Of a stretch of DNA of 45,783 nt, positions 15,972 to 24,089 are shown piece after piece (position 1 is the first letter of the stretch; every line of letters begins with the position of its first letter). The position numbers were made by a program, and so were the translations under genes. Origin of the DNA: an uncultured Eubacterium sp. (GTDB lineage: Bacteria; Bacillota; Clostridia; Lachnospirales; Lachnospiraceae); NCBI GenBank assembly GCA_900550135.1, contig URQO01000009.1, positions 1 through 45,783 on the forward strand, written 5' to 3'. The notes under the pieces were generated by a model, which was not told the DNA's origin, did not search any database, and was given only the letters and a program-made list of their open reading frames with translations.

Positions 15972-17360
15972 ATGAAAAAGATTTGTACTTATATATTATC
16001 ATTATTAATGCTTGTTTCTGTTTTCGGACAGGCTTTTGATTTTTCACTTACAAACACTTATGGAGCAACAGTTTCACTTCCAAAGGCTCCCGACATTGTT
16101 GGTGAATGCGCAATATTAATTGAACCAAATACCGGCACGGTTTTATACGAAAAAGATTCAAACAAAAAAATGTATCCTGCCAGTATTACAAAAATTATGA
16201 CTGCACTTCTTACACTTGAACATTGTGACATGAATGAAACAGTAGTTTACTCAAAGAAAAACATTGAAAGTTTAACTGCTGAAGATTCAAATATTCAATG
16301 TAAAGTTGGTGAAAAGATGAAGGTCAAAGATTGCCTTTATGCTCTTATGCTTTCATCAGCCAATGAAGCAGCTACAGCACTTGCTGAACATATTTCAGGT
16401 AATACAGAAGAATTTGCAAAGCTTATGAATGCTCGTGCCAAAAAGGCTGGTGCAAAAAACACACATTTTGCAAATCCAAATGGATTACATAATGAAAATC
16501 ATTACGTTACTGCATATGATATGGCAATGATTATGAAGGATGCTATCAAATATCCTGCTTTTTTGGATATTATTCATTCTACAACGTACACTATTCCTGC
16601 TAACAACAAACGTACAGAGCCATTTACTTCATATCAGAGACATATGATGATTTATCCTACCAGCCAGTATTATGATGCAGATGTTATTGGTGGAAAAACA
16701 GGATATACTGACCAGGCAGGAAAAACATTGGTAACTTACGCTAAACGTGGTGATGTCTCACTTATTAGCGTTGTTTTAAAATCAAATGGTGATGTTGTTT
16801 TTGAAGATACAAAAAAACTTCTTGATTATGGTTTTGACAATTTTACTTATGTAAATGTTTCTGAAAATGATACAAAGTTCAATTCAGACAGTAGCAATAC
16901 TCTTGTATCACCTTTTTCAAAAACAAATGCATCCATATCTGTAGATAAAGATGCATCCATTCTACTTCCAAATGGAGTCAAATTTGATGATTTGGATACT
17001 GAAGTAAATTACAAACTAACAGATTCATCATTTGCAACTATTACTTACAGATACAACGGTATGGTTCTTGGTTCAGTACCACTTAGATATACCAATAATA
17101 CCATCAAAACAAAAAACTCCACATCAGAAAAATCTACTGAACAGATTACATTTGTAAGTAATTCAGATGAAACTACAACAGTTTCAAAAAAGGTTTCATC
17201 TTCATCAAATACAAAAAACAGTTCATCCGGTTTTAGTTTCGGAACTATTGTAATTATTATTTTTATAATTGTCGTTGTTGGTGGAGGTGTTGGTGCTATT
17301 GTTATACATCAGAAAAAAGTAAATGAAATCAGAAATGCCAAAAGACATCGTAACCGTTAA
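15972..17360 (+). CDS. dacA: D-alanyl-D-alanine carboxypeptidase (PBP5/DacA type, peptidase S11)
   Basis: The enzyme trims the terminal D-Ala from peptidoglycan stem pentapeptides outside the membrane. The 462-residue product has a signal peptide (about 1-31). The three penicillin-binding motifs are intact: SITK at 71-74 with nucleophile Ser71, SAN at 129-131 and KTG at 242-244. A beta-rich PBP5-like C-terminal domain follows (about 290-380), then a Ser/Thr-rich linker and a C-terminal transmembrane helix (about 420-447) with a basic cytoplasmic tail. Many S11 enzymes anchor by an amphipathic helix instead, so the true membrane helix is a mild variation. A recombinase-like gene follows 34 bp later on the same strand, probably cotranscribed. 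Confidence 0.94.
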   Translation: MKKICTYILSLLMLVSVFGQAFDFSLTNTYGATVSLPKAPDIVGECAILIEPNTGTVLYEKDSNKKMYPASITKIMTALLTLEHCDMNETVVYSKKNIESLTAEDSNIQCKVGEKMKVKDCLYALMLSSANEAATALAEHISGNTEEFAKLMNARAKKAGAKNTHFANPNGLHNENHYVTAYDMAMIMKDAIKYPAFLDIIHSTTYTIPANNKRTEPFTSYQRHMMIYPTSQYYDADVIGGKTGYTDQAGKTLVTYAKRGDVSLISVVLKSNGDVVFEDTKKLLDYGFDNFTYVNVSENDTKFNSDSSNTLVSPFSKTNASISVDKDASILLPNGVKFDDLDTEVNYKLTDSSFATITYRYNGMVLGSVPLRYTNNTIKTKNSTSEKSTEQITFVSNSDETTTVSKKVSSSSNTKNSSSGFSFGTIVIIIFIIVVVGGGVGAIVIHQKKVNEIRNAKRHRNR

Positions 17361-17394
17361 TTTTATTTTATAAACATATTTTAGGAGGTATCTT

Positions 17395-18132
17395 ATGAAT
17401 TGGGTTGCACCTATTAAAGACGAAAAAACTTTAAAATTATTTGGGGATACATTAAAAGAAGTTGATTACAAATATTACATTATGTTTCAGCTTGGTGTTG
17501 GGACAGGACTTCAATTACAGGACATCTTATCATTTAAAAACAAAGATGTAACAGGAAAAAGCGAAATAACCGTAAAAATCGGAACAAAAAATATTGTTAA
17601 TACATTTACTGTTCCTGAAGATTTACAGCAGATTATTAGTGATTATACAAAAGGTAAAGATCCTGAAGCATATCTTATCTTAGGCCATCAGTCAGCAAAC
17701 AAACCTGTTTCTAGAGAACAGGCATACCGTATTCTTCGTTCAACAGGACATAAGATTGGACTTAGTTCAATTGGTGCTCAGACTATGAGAAAAACATTTG
17801 CATGGAAATACTACAACGAAACAGGAGATATTTATTATCTTCAGAACTTATTTAATCATGCTTCACCTTCTATTACATATAGATTTATTGGTGAAAAGCC
17901 AAACATGGAAGTTGTTCTTAAAAAAATGACACCACAGGAAAATGAAAGAAGCAGATATCTTCTCTATCTAAATGGTAGTGGTAAAAAGCGTCTTAACAAT
18001 ATTATTGATACACTTACAGACATTAGAGACCATTTTGATGATCCAACAAACAACGATGCTTTTTATGGCAAAGTAGATTGTCTTTTAGAAGAGCTTGATT
18101 CTCTTTTAAAGAATTATAAAGAAACTAAATAA
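17395..18132 (+). CDS. Tyrosine-recombinase-fold protein lacking key catalytic residues
   Basis: The first 185 of 245 residues match the catalytic domain of a short integrase-like family found in Firmicutes, without the N-terminal core-binding domain. Aligning by eye with the family pattern (GLR...; HTLR; NHSS...LRYIG), the first catalytic Arg is Gln40 (GTGLQLQD), the His of HxxR is Gln129 (AQTMR), Arg132 and His155 are kept, and the nucleophile Tyr is Phe164 (ITYRFIG); a Tyr at 162 is two residues off register. A Lys near 61-65 remains. A helical extension (about 185-245) follows. The product probably keeps the DNA-binding fold but not strand transfer. It follows dacA with AGGAGG and is closed by a terminator, so it looks like a settled chromosomal gene rather than part of a mobile element: no attachment site or phage gene is near. 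Confidence 0.8.
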   Translation: MNWVAPIKDEKTLKLFGDTLKEVDYKYYIMFQLGVGTGLQLQDILSFKNKDVTGKSEITVKIGTKNIVNTFTVPEDLQQIISDYTKGKDPEAYLILGHQSANKPVSREQAYRILRSTGHKIGLSSIGAQTMRKTFAWKYYNETGDIYYLQNLFNHASPSITYRFIGEKPNMEVVLKKMTPQENERSRYLLYLNGSGKKRLNNIIDTLTDIRDHFDDPTNNDAFYGKVDCLLEELDSLLKNYKETK

Positions 18133-18200
18133 CCAGAGTATTTATTTTTCGTATGACTTTTCATATTAGACTGGTTTTTAGCATAACATGAGTTTAACAT

Positions 18201-18245
18201 AAAAAAAGAGCTGCTAATCATTTTTGATTTGCAGCTCTTTTTTTA
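18201..18245. terminator. Bidirectional intrinsic terminator
   Basis: GAGCTGC (18208-18214) pairs with GCAGCTC (18231-18237), extended inward by AATCA/TGATT around a TTTT loop. An A-run precedes and a T-run follows, so it serves both the plus-strand recombinase-like gene and the minus-strand exonuclease gene. Confidence 0.9.
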
Positions 18246-19247
18246 ATCATCGTCATCTTCTTCATCCCATATTTCTTCTACGACGATTTCTTTTTCCAGA
18301 GACCTCTGTCTTCTCTCTCGTCTCTTTTCTCTTATTGATTCCTGTTTCTCGTATATTGAATTGGCACCCTGTTTATCGGTAGATTTCATTATTTTAATTG
18401 CAAAGAAACTATCTTCTTCCAATTTTTTAATTTTAATCTTTCCTCTTACATATCCATGTTCCGGACATTTTCCTAAACAATAATATGTTTTTCCACTATC
18501 AGAAAACCAATCAATAATTATATCTAAAGGTTTGTCGCATTTGTTGCAAAGCATGGAACTTACATCTTTGTCTTCAAACATCTCTTCTTTTTCTAAAAAT
18601 TCTCTTGTTACAAGTTTTGTATATTCATCAAATCTTACGAAAATTTCTTCTTCTTTTATTCTTGGTGAATAAAAGGTGTCAATAGAAAGTCTATCTTTAT
18701 ACTTTTCAAAGTCCATTGTCTGCATAACTCTTGCAGTATAATAAGCATCACTTAATGCTCTGTGGAAATCTTTATCTTCTTCTATATTAAGATATTCAAC
18801 AGCACTTGTTAGCGTTCGTTTCATATGACCATCATCATATCTTAAACTAAACATTTTCTGTAAATCTACATAGAATAACGGAAAATCCAACACCCTCTCA
18901 AGCTTATAGTGTCTCATATTTTTTTGAAGTTCTGTTAAATCCATTGAACCCCATGTACAAAACATGTAATCATCACCACACCAATCTAAAAATTCAACTA
19001 TGGCACGTCTAAAATCTTTTCCGTGACTTAATTCCTCATTTGTAAAATGAGTAATTTCCTGAATCTTATAATGAAGTTTTTTATATACTCTTGGATATAT
19101 AACCTGCTGATATGAATCAAGAATTTCTCTATCTTCACTAACTCTTACAGCTCCAATTTCTATAATTTCAAATGGCATATCCGGATGATAATTACTTTTT
19201 CCGTAAGGATTTTGATTCCACTCTAAATCCATTACTATATAATCCAT
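18243..19247 (-). CDS. DEDDh 3'-5' exonuclease with C-terminal zinc ribbon
   Basis: The 334-residue product starts with an exonuclease domain of the ERI-1/KapD-like DEDDh type: DLEWN at residues 7-11 supplies the first Asp and Glu, a second Asp lies in WGSMDLTEL near 98, and HRALSDAYYTA near 163 supplies the His and last Asp. The fold acts on 3' ends of RNA or DNA. After about residue 230 come CNKC and CLGKC pairs, a likely zinc-binding ribbon, and the chain ends in a very acidic tail (EEDDDD). The substrate is unknown. The start codon lies only 27 bp after the 3' end of tRNA-Arg on the same strand with no terminator between, so the two are probably in one transcript. Confidence 0.87.
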   Translation of the reverse strand: MDYIVMDLEWNQNPYGKSNYHPDMPFEIIEIGAVRVSEDREILDSYQQVIYPRVYKKLHYKIQEITHFTNEELSHGKDFRRAIVEFLDWCGDDYMFCTWGSMDLTELQKNMRHYKLERVLDFPLFYVDLQKMFSLRYDDGHMKRTLTSAVEYLNIEEDKDFHRALSDAYYTARVMQTMDFEKYKDRLSIDTFYSPRIKEEEIFVRFDEYTKLVTREFLEKEEMFEDKDVSSMLCNKCDKPLDIIIDWFSDSGKTYYCLGKCPEHGYVRGKIKIKKLEEDSFFAIKIMKSTDKQGANSIYEKQESIREKRRERRQRSLEKEIVVEEIWDEEDDDD

Positions 19248-19274
19248 CTTTTCTCTCCATTTTTATTTTTAAAA

Positions 19275-19346
19275 TGTTTCCTGTAGGAATCGAACCTACA
19301 ATTGAGCCTTAGGAGGGCCCCGTTATATCCATTTAACTAAGGAAAC
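19275..19346 (-). tRNA. tRNA-Arg (anticodon CCT)
   Basis: On the minus strand the acceptor GTTTCCT pairs with AGGAAAC. The D-arm is GTTA/TAAC, and the anticodon stem GGGCC/GGCTC encloses the loop CTCCTAA, giving anticodon CCT (AGG codons). The T-arm GTAGG/CCTAC has the loop TTCGATT. The length is 72 nt with discriminator A. The bases after the 3' end are not CCA, so the tail must be added by an enzyme. Confidence 0.95.
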
Positions 19347-19350
19347 AATA

Positions 19351-19380
19351 TGCGACTTTTGTAAGTCGCAATATTTTTTT
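19351..19380 (+). terminator. Plus-strand intrinsic terminator facing away from tRNA-Arg
   Basis: TGCGACTT (19351-19358) and AAGTCGCA (19363-19370) form a perfect 8-bp stem with a 4-nt loop, followed by ATATTTTTTT. The T-run follows on the plus strand only. No plus-strand gene ends here: both neighbours (serS and tRNA-Arg) are on the minus strand. It may stop antisense transcription, or on the minus strand act as a hairpin just 5' of the tRNA. Confidence 0.65.
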
Positions 19381-19460
19381 ATCAAATATAATAAATATTA
19401 TATAATAACGTTAATAATATATTATATTTCAAACTGATATGTTAATAACAACTTATCAAA

Positions 19461-20747
19461 TTAATTCTTAACTTGGATTTTTTCCATTCCACCCATGTAT
19501 GGTCTTAATACTTCAGGAATATTTACACTTCCATCCTCATTAAGGTTATTTTCCAAAAATGCAATAAGCATACGTGGTGGTGCAACTACTGTGTTGTTAA
19601 GAGTATGTGCAAAATAGTTACCTTCTTTAGATTTTACTCTAATTCCAAGTCTTCTTGCCTGAGCATCTCCTAAGTTTGAACAGCTACCAACTTCAAAGTA
19701 TTTCTTCTGTCTTGGTGACCATGCTTCAACGTCAACTGATTTAACTTTAAGATCTGCCAAGTCTCCTGAACAACATTCTAATGTACGAACAGGAATATCC
19801 ATACTTCTAAATAAATCTACTGTATTCTTCCAAAGTTTGTCGTACCACATCATGCTGTCTTCAGGCTTACAGATAACAATCATCTCCTGCTTTTCAAACT
19901 GGTGGATTCTGTAAACTCCTCTTTCTTCAATACCATGAGCACCTTTTTCCTTACGGAAACATGGTGAATAACTTGTAAGTGTATATGGAAGGTCTTCTTC
20001 CTTTGTATGTGTTCCAATGAATTTACCAATCATTGAATGTTCACTTGTACCGATTAAGTAAAGGTCTTCACCTTCAATCTTGTACATCATCTGATCCATT
20101 TCATCAAAACTCATAACACCTGTTACAACATTACTTCTAATCATGAAAGGTGGTACACAATATGTGAAACCTCTGTCAATCATAAAGTCTCTTGCGTATG
20201 AAATAACTGCTGAATGAAGTCTTGCAATGTCTCCCATAAGATAATAGAAACCATTTCCTGCAACATTTCTTGCAGCTTCCAAATCAATACCATTGAATCT
20301 TTCCATAATATCTGTGTGATATGGAACTTCAAAATCAGGAACTACAGGTTCTCCAAATCTTTCTATTTCAACATTTTCACTGTCGTCTTTTCCGATAGGA
20401 ACAGATGGATCAATAATATTTGGAATAACCATCATTCTCTTCTTGATTTCTTCTGATGTTCTTTTTTCTTCTGCTGTAAGTTCATCAATTTTTGCATTAC
20501 CTGCAGCAACTTTTGCCTTTATTTCTTCAGCTTCTTCCTTCTTGCCTTCCTTCATAAGTCCACCAATTTTCTTTGATAAACTATTCTTTTCAGCACGAAG
20601 AGATTCAACTTCTTTTTTTATCTTACGATTCTTATCATCTAATTCAATAACTTCATCTACTAATGGAAGTTTCTGATCCTGAAATTTATTCTTAATATTC
20701 TGTTTTACAACTTCAGGATTGTCTCTGACAAATTTAATATCTAACAT
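19461..20747 (-). CDS. serS: Serine--tRNA ligase
   Basis: The 428-residue class II synthetase charges tRNA-Ser (and tRNA-Sec where present) with serine. The N-terminal 110 residues are the long antiparallel coiled-coil arm that binds the tRNA-Ser variable arm (Lys/Glu-rich, with NSLSKKIGGLMKEGK). The catalytic part has motif 2 (FRKEKGAHGIEERGVYRIHQF near 265) and motif 3 (NNTVVAPPRMLIAFLEN near 385). Length and motifs are standard. A GGGAG site precedes the ATG. No T-box leader was found upstream, although many Firmicutes regulate serS that way. Confidence 0.97.
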   Translation of the reverse strand: MLDIKFVRDNPEVVKQNIKNKFQDQKLPLVDEVIELDDKNRKIKKEVESLRAEKNSLSKKIGGLMKEGKKEEAEEIKAKVAAGNAKIDELTAEEKRTSEEIKKRMMVIPNIIDPSVPIGKDDSENVEIERFGEPVVPDFEVPYHTDIMERFNGIDLEAARNVAGNGFYYLMGDIARLHSAVISYARDFMIDRGFTYCVPPFMIRSNVVTGVMSFDEMDQMMYKIEGEDLYLIGTSEHSMIGKFIGTHTKEEDLPYTLTSYSPCFRKEKGAHGIEERGVYRIHQFEKQEMIVICKPEDSMMWYDKLWKNTVDLFRSMDIPVRTLECCSGDLADLKVKSVDVEAWSPRQKKYFEVGSCSNLGDAQARRLGIRVKSKEGNYFAHTLNNTVVAPPRMLIAFLENNLNEDGSVNIPEVLRPYMGGMEKIQVKN

Positions 20748-20914
20748 TCTTTTTCTCCCTTTGTATAAAGATTTTTAAATTTTACACGTCATTTCGATTA
20801 TACCCCCTACACCTTATTTTTGCAAGGATTGTAGCAAACATTATTCAAATGTGTTATACTATTTTTTGTCATAACATGACATTTATAAAAAATAATAATT
20901 AAGGAGCTTCAGTT

Positions 20915-21652
20915 ATGAGTTTAGAAGTAATTAATACAAGAAGAAATAACGTTATATATTCTGATGGAACATTTTCTTATAAAGTTTTTAATGAAGGATA
21001 CGATAAGAAACTTGTATTCTTAGAATCATTTATTACCACAGAAGTTGAATGTGAAGGAGTATTGGTTCCTGCAATAGATGAAGTTACAAACAAGGATGGC
21101 AAATGGACATTCAAGTCAAACCATTTAAATGGAAAGTCTCTTTTTGAAATGATGAAAGAGGATCCTGATAACATTGACAAATACCTTGATAAAATGGTTG
21201 AAGTTCATGTATCAATTCACAAACACAAATGTTCAAAACTTCCTTTCCAAAAGGAAAAGTTAACAGACTACATAAATGCAGCCGACCTTGATTCTGACTT
21301 AAAGATAGATTTACTTGATATGTTAAATACATGTCCTAAACATAGAAAGCTTGTTCATGGAAACTTTACACCACACAATGTTATTGTTACCCCTGATGGT
21401 GATTACATTGTTGACTGGAACCATGCTGCACAGGGCAGTGCCAGTGCAGATGTTGCAAGAACTTATATCTGGATGCAGATGAACATGCCTGAATATGCAG
21501 ATTTATATCTAAAGAAATTCTGCAATGCAACTAACACAAGTTCACGCTACGTACACAACTGGATTCCTATTGTTGCTGCTGCAAGACTTGGCAAGATGAA
21601 CCCTGGAGAGGAAGAATTATTAAACGGACTTATTTCTATAGTAGAATATTAA
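20915..21652 (+). CDS. Aminoglycoside-phosphotransferase-fold kinase-like protein with an altered catalytic loop
   Basis: The 245-residue product fits the APH/choline-kinase-like family: an N-lobe with YKVFNEGY near 22-29 and NGKSLFEMM near 72, and a C-lobe with the Brenner-type loop. That loop reads HGNFTPHN at 148-155, so the catalytic Asp of HGDxxxxN is Asn150; Asn155 and the metal-binding Asp of IVDWN (Asp167) are kept. It may be a pseudokinase, or use a different catalytic route. Its substrate is unknown, and calling it a resistance gene would be unjustified because this subfamily is a common housekeeping-like paralogue in Clostridia. It stands alone with its own upstream region and an AAGGAG site, divergent from serS. 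Confidence 0.78.
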   Translation: MSLEVINTRRNNVIYSDGTFSYKVFNEGYDKKLVFLESFITTEVECEGVLVPAIDEVTNKDGKWTFKSNHLNGKSLFEMMKEDPDNIDKYLDKMVEVHVSIHKHKCSKLPFQKEKLTDYINAADLDSDLKIDLLDMLNTCPKHRKLVHGNFTPHNVIVTPDGDYIVDWNHAAQGSASADVARTYIWMQMNMPEYADLYLKKFCNATNTSSRYVHNWIPIVAAARLGKMNPGEEELLNGLISIVEY

Positions 21653-21726
21653 TTTTTTTAAATCAAATTTCTCTTTCATAAAAAGAATAAAATTCAATTG
21701 ATACATTAGAGACTAATGTACTATAT

Positions 21727-21809
21727 AAAAAAAGACTTTGAATTCATAACAGTCATAAATAGTTTATTTAACTTATCTATGATTATAATATGAACTCCAA
21801 GTCTTTTTT
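21727..21809. terminator. Long imperfect palindrome, bidirectional terminator between convergent genes
   Basis: AAAAAAGACTT at the left end and AAGTCTTTTTT at the right end pair, and complementarity continues inward with gaps (TTCAT/ATGAA, TCATA/TATGA, ATAG/CTAT) over about 35 bp per arm. The A-run and T-run at the two ends suit termination in both directions for the kinase-like gene (plus) and the LiaF-like gene (minus). Confidence 0.7.
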
Positions 21810-21857
21810 AGTTTTTTATAATTTTCATTCTAAAAATATTTATGAAATTAAACTACT

Positions 21858-22667
21858 TTATACTCTGATTATTTCAACGCCTCCGGCTCTTACAGTTCCA
21901 CTAATGACCAAAGTAACATCATTTACTGCCATATCTACACCTGATGGTTCTTCCACACCACCTACAAAGCAGTCAATATTATTCTCTACCTTCCAATTTC
22001 TTGGAATGTATATTTCCATTCCACCTGCAATACATTCAATTCTCATGTATACTTTATCCCCTGCAGCTTTGGCATTGTCCAAATATACTTCCATTCCACC
22101 TGCTTTATTAATAATCTCAACACTTTTTAAATTTTGTGAATCAATGTATTTTTCTGCACCTGAAAATCGATTCATATGATAAACATGCTCCCCATCAGCG
22201 TGATTTTCATGTGGCTGTGATGTTCCATACTTTGTATTTGTTCCATTTGTTGTGTTATTATCATTTTCAAGATTATCATTGCTTTCACTAAACTTTTTTT
22301 GATAGTTATTATCATGTTTATTAAAATTATAAGAATATTTATGCTCCCATTCTTTTCTTTTACTACCTTTAAAGATAAATGAAAAGCCAATTGTTAAAAG
22401 AATTGATGCCACAATGACAGGCCATGGTGTAATAGCTTCTATGCCAAGTTCCTTATCCCATACAATAGCTAAAAATGCTGTAGACATAAATATAACAAAG
22501 GTTTTTCTTTGGGTAATCCCTTTTATCAGCCATGCTCCCCACAATATCGAAAATACAATATGGCTTGTTTTTATATTGCACAAATATCCTAGTTCACTTA
22601 ACATCCACAAAATTGTTGCTGCTATAATTAGAACTCCCCAAAATATATTACCTGCTCTTTTTTTCAT
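21858..22667 (-). CDS. LiaF-like membrane protein (DUF5668-type helices plus LiaF C-terminal domain)
   Basis: The 269-residue product has four hydrophobic segments in its first 95 residues (GNIFWGVLIIAATILWML, then SHIVFSILWGAW, FVIFMSTAFLAIVW and WPVIVASILLTIGF), a charged Asn-rich linker (about 100-175), and a C-terminal beta-repeat domain with recurring GGMEVYL, GGMEIYI and GGVE units. This is the architecture of LiaF/YvqF-related proteins that modulate cell-envelope stress signalling in Firmicutes. It overlaps the upstream LytTR gene by 4 nt (ATGA), so the two are coupled. LiaF normally pairs with LiaRS; no such genes are here, so a LytTR partner is suggested instead. Confidence 0.82.
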   Translation of the reverse strand: MKKRAGNIFWGVLIIAATILWMLSELGYLCNIKTSHIVFSILWGAWLIKGITQRKTFVIFMSTAFLAIVWDKELGIEAITPWPVIVASILLTIGFSFIFKGSKRKEWEHKYSYNFNKHDNNYQKKFSESNDNLENDNNTTNGTNTKYGTSQPHENHADGEHVYHMNRFSGAEKYIDSQNLKSVEIINKAGGMEVYLDNAKAAGDKVYMRIECIAGGMEIYIPRNWKVENNIDCFVGGVEEPSGVDMAVNDVTLVISGTVRAGGVEIIRV

Positions 22668-23125
22668 GTTGTACTCCTTATCTCATCTATTTTATTTTTT
22701 AATGGTTTAAAATATCCTCTTGATACAAAAATATGCTTATGAGTATCTTTAAATTCTATTTTTGAAGAAGCTGTTATATTTTTAGTAATTGAATAAATTT
22801 CCTTTACATTTACAATTGCCGATTTTGATATTCTACAAAAATAATACGGAAGAATATTCTCTAATTCATATAATCTGCTTTTTGTTTCAAAAATATTATT
22901 TCTGGTGTGAGCTTTTATCACATCACTTTCCGTTTCAAAAAACAAAATATTTTCTAACGATTCATAAAACTCTACATTATTTTTATATAATTCAATTTTG
23001 CTATTTTTTGAATTTCTGGTTGTAATAATTTTCTGTAAATTAATTATTTCTTCATTAATTTCAGAGCATTTTATTACAACTTCATTTTCTATGTAGTTTT
23101 TATCTACATCAACTGTAATTTTCAT
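22664..23125 (-). CDS. LytTR-family DNA-binding transcriptional regulator
   Basis: The 153-residue product has an N-terminal region of about 55 residues without a recognisable receiver domain, and a C-terminal LytTR domain (about 58-150) with the characteristic ILFFETESDVIKAHT, YFCRISKSAIVNVKEI and FVSRGYFKPLK segments. Stand-alone LytTR proteins with a downstream membrane protein form autoregulated two-gene units in Firmicutes, often controlled by the membrane partner. Here the partner is the LiaF-like gene, which starts inside the last codons. Tandem repeats over the promoter (23198-23260) may be its operator. Confidence 0.88.
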   Translation of the reverse strand: MKITVDVDKNYIENEVVIKCSEINEEIINLQKIITTRNSKNSKIELYKNNVEFYESLENILFFETESDVIKAHTRNNIFETKSRLYELENILPYYFCRISKSAIVNVKEIYSITKNITASSKIEFKDTHKHIFVSRGYFKPLKNKIDEIRSTT

Positions 23126-23197
23126 AAGCTTCCTCTAAAAATAAATTTAACATACTTATATTTTATTAATTGTTTTATATAATGTAAATACAATTTG

Positions 23198-23260
23198 GGT
23201 AAGTGGTAAAAATAATACCCTAACAGGTAAAAAAATATCCTGTAGGCTAAAAATGGTCAA
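23198..23260 (-). promoter_or_regulatory. Promoter of the LytTR/LiaF-like operon with tandem operator-like repeats
   Basis: On the minus strand TTGACC (23260-23255) and TATTTT (23237-23232) are separated by 17 bp. Overlapping the -10 and the start region are two related repeats, GGTAAAAATAATACCCTA from 23205 and GGTAAAAAAATATCCTGTA from 23226, whose starts are 21 bp apart, about two helical turns. Each also forms a small inverted repeat (GGGTA/TACCC and ACAGG/CCTGT). LytTR proteins typically bind tandem direct repeats, so autoregulation is a fair inference. The rest of 23126-23448 is AT-rich spacer with nothing else seen. Confidence 0.5.
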
Positions 23261-23448
23261 GTACTTCCAAAATTTTTTGTTTAAAACCTTGCTTTATAAT
23301 TAAGTTTTATACAGTTTATAGACTTTTCCATTTCTAATCTTCAGAATATTTTTCTAAACCTATAATAATTTTTTATTAATCTAAAATCTAAATAATCTCT
23401 TTTTATACATTTAAAATTCTTTTATTAATTTAAAACTGGTATAATAAA

Positions 23449-23919
23449 TTAACTATTTATTGCCTTTTCCAAGGCTTCCTTTTCTTCCTCACCTAATGTA
23501 GCATATGCCTCACCTTTTGTAATCTCTTTAATGTATGTATAACTACTATCACGACCATGCATTGTATTTAATATAAATCCGGTGTTGCTGTCATCAAGCA
23601 TACAAAGTGCAAAGCTTAAATTTCCACCCATTTCCTTGAAAGCATCATATTTTACTATGCCAAGTTTATGAAAAGTTGAAACAAGACTGTGCATTGTTTT
23701 ATCCATCTCTTCTTCATTTTTTTCATACGCACGCTGCAATTTATCCATCTGCATAAAGTTTTCTTCTATTGCGTCTGAAAGGTTTTCTGCATTTTTACCT
23801 TTCATGAATTTCTCGTACTTGTTCATTAATCTTGTTACTTTTTTATTTTGTTTTATGTGAAGTATTATAAATACTAAAAACATTATTACTATTATTCCTA
23901 AATATATGTAATCTTTCAT
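23449..23919 (-). CDS. DUF4446 family protein
   Basis: The 156-residue product has one N-terminal membrane helix (about 4-21), a charged helical stretch (about 25-80), and a compact C-terminal part with YDAFKEMGGNLSFALCMLDDSNTGFILNTMHGRDSSYTYIKEI, the conserved core of DUF4446. No biochemical role is established. The gene sits downstream of parA and parB on the same strand; this proximity is common in Clostridia and hints at a cell-envelope or division-linked role, but that is not shown by the sequence. The gap to parB is 170 bp. Confidence 0.85.
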   Translation of the reverse strand: MKDYIYLGIIVIMFLVFIILHIKQNKKVTRLMNKYEKFMKGKNAENLSDAIEENFMQMDKLQRAYEKNEEEMDKTMHSLVSTFHKLGIVKYDAFKEMGGNLSFALCMLDDSNTGFILNTMHGRDSSYTYIKEITKGEAYATLGEEEKEALEKAINS

Positions 23920-24089
23920 TTTCTGCTCCTTTTGTTTTTTATGATTAATTCTGAAAACCTAATTTAGTTTATACCATTTTGACGAATTTGTATATAATCA
24001 AAAAATACCATTTTTATATTTTAAAATCATAATACAAATTTATGTTAATTTAATCTTAATATTTTATTGCAATAAATTATCTCTTTATT

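Noticed and set aside
17395..18132. Integrase of a prophage or conjugative element
   Set aside because: Key catalytic residues are missing, no att-like repeats, excisionase, phage or transfer genes lie nearby, and the gene is closely spaced behind dacA.
20748..20914. T-box leader for serS
   Set aside because: The upstream gap is short and has no specifier stem, T-box sequence or antiterminator/terminator pair.
20915..21652. Aminoglycoside resistance gene
   Set aside because: Only the general kinase fold is shared; the catalytic Asp is replaced and the context is ordinary chromosome, so a resistance call is not supported.
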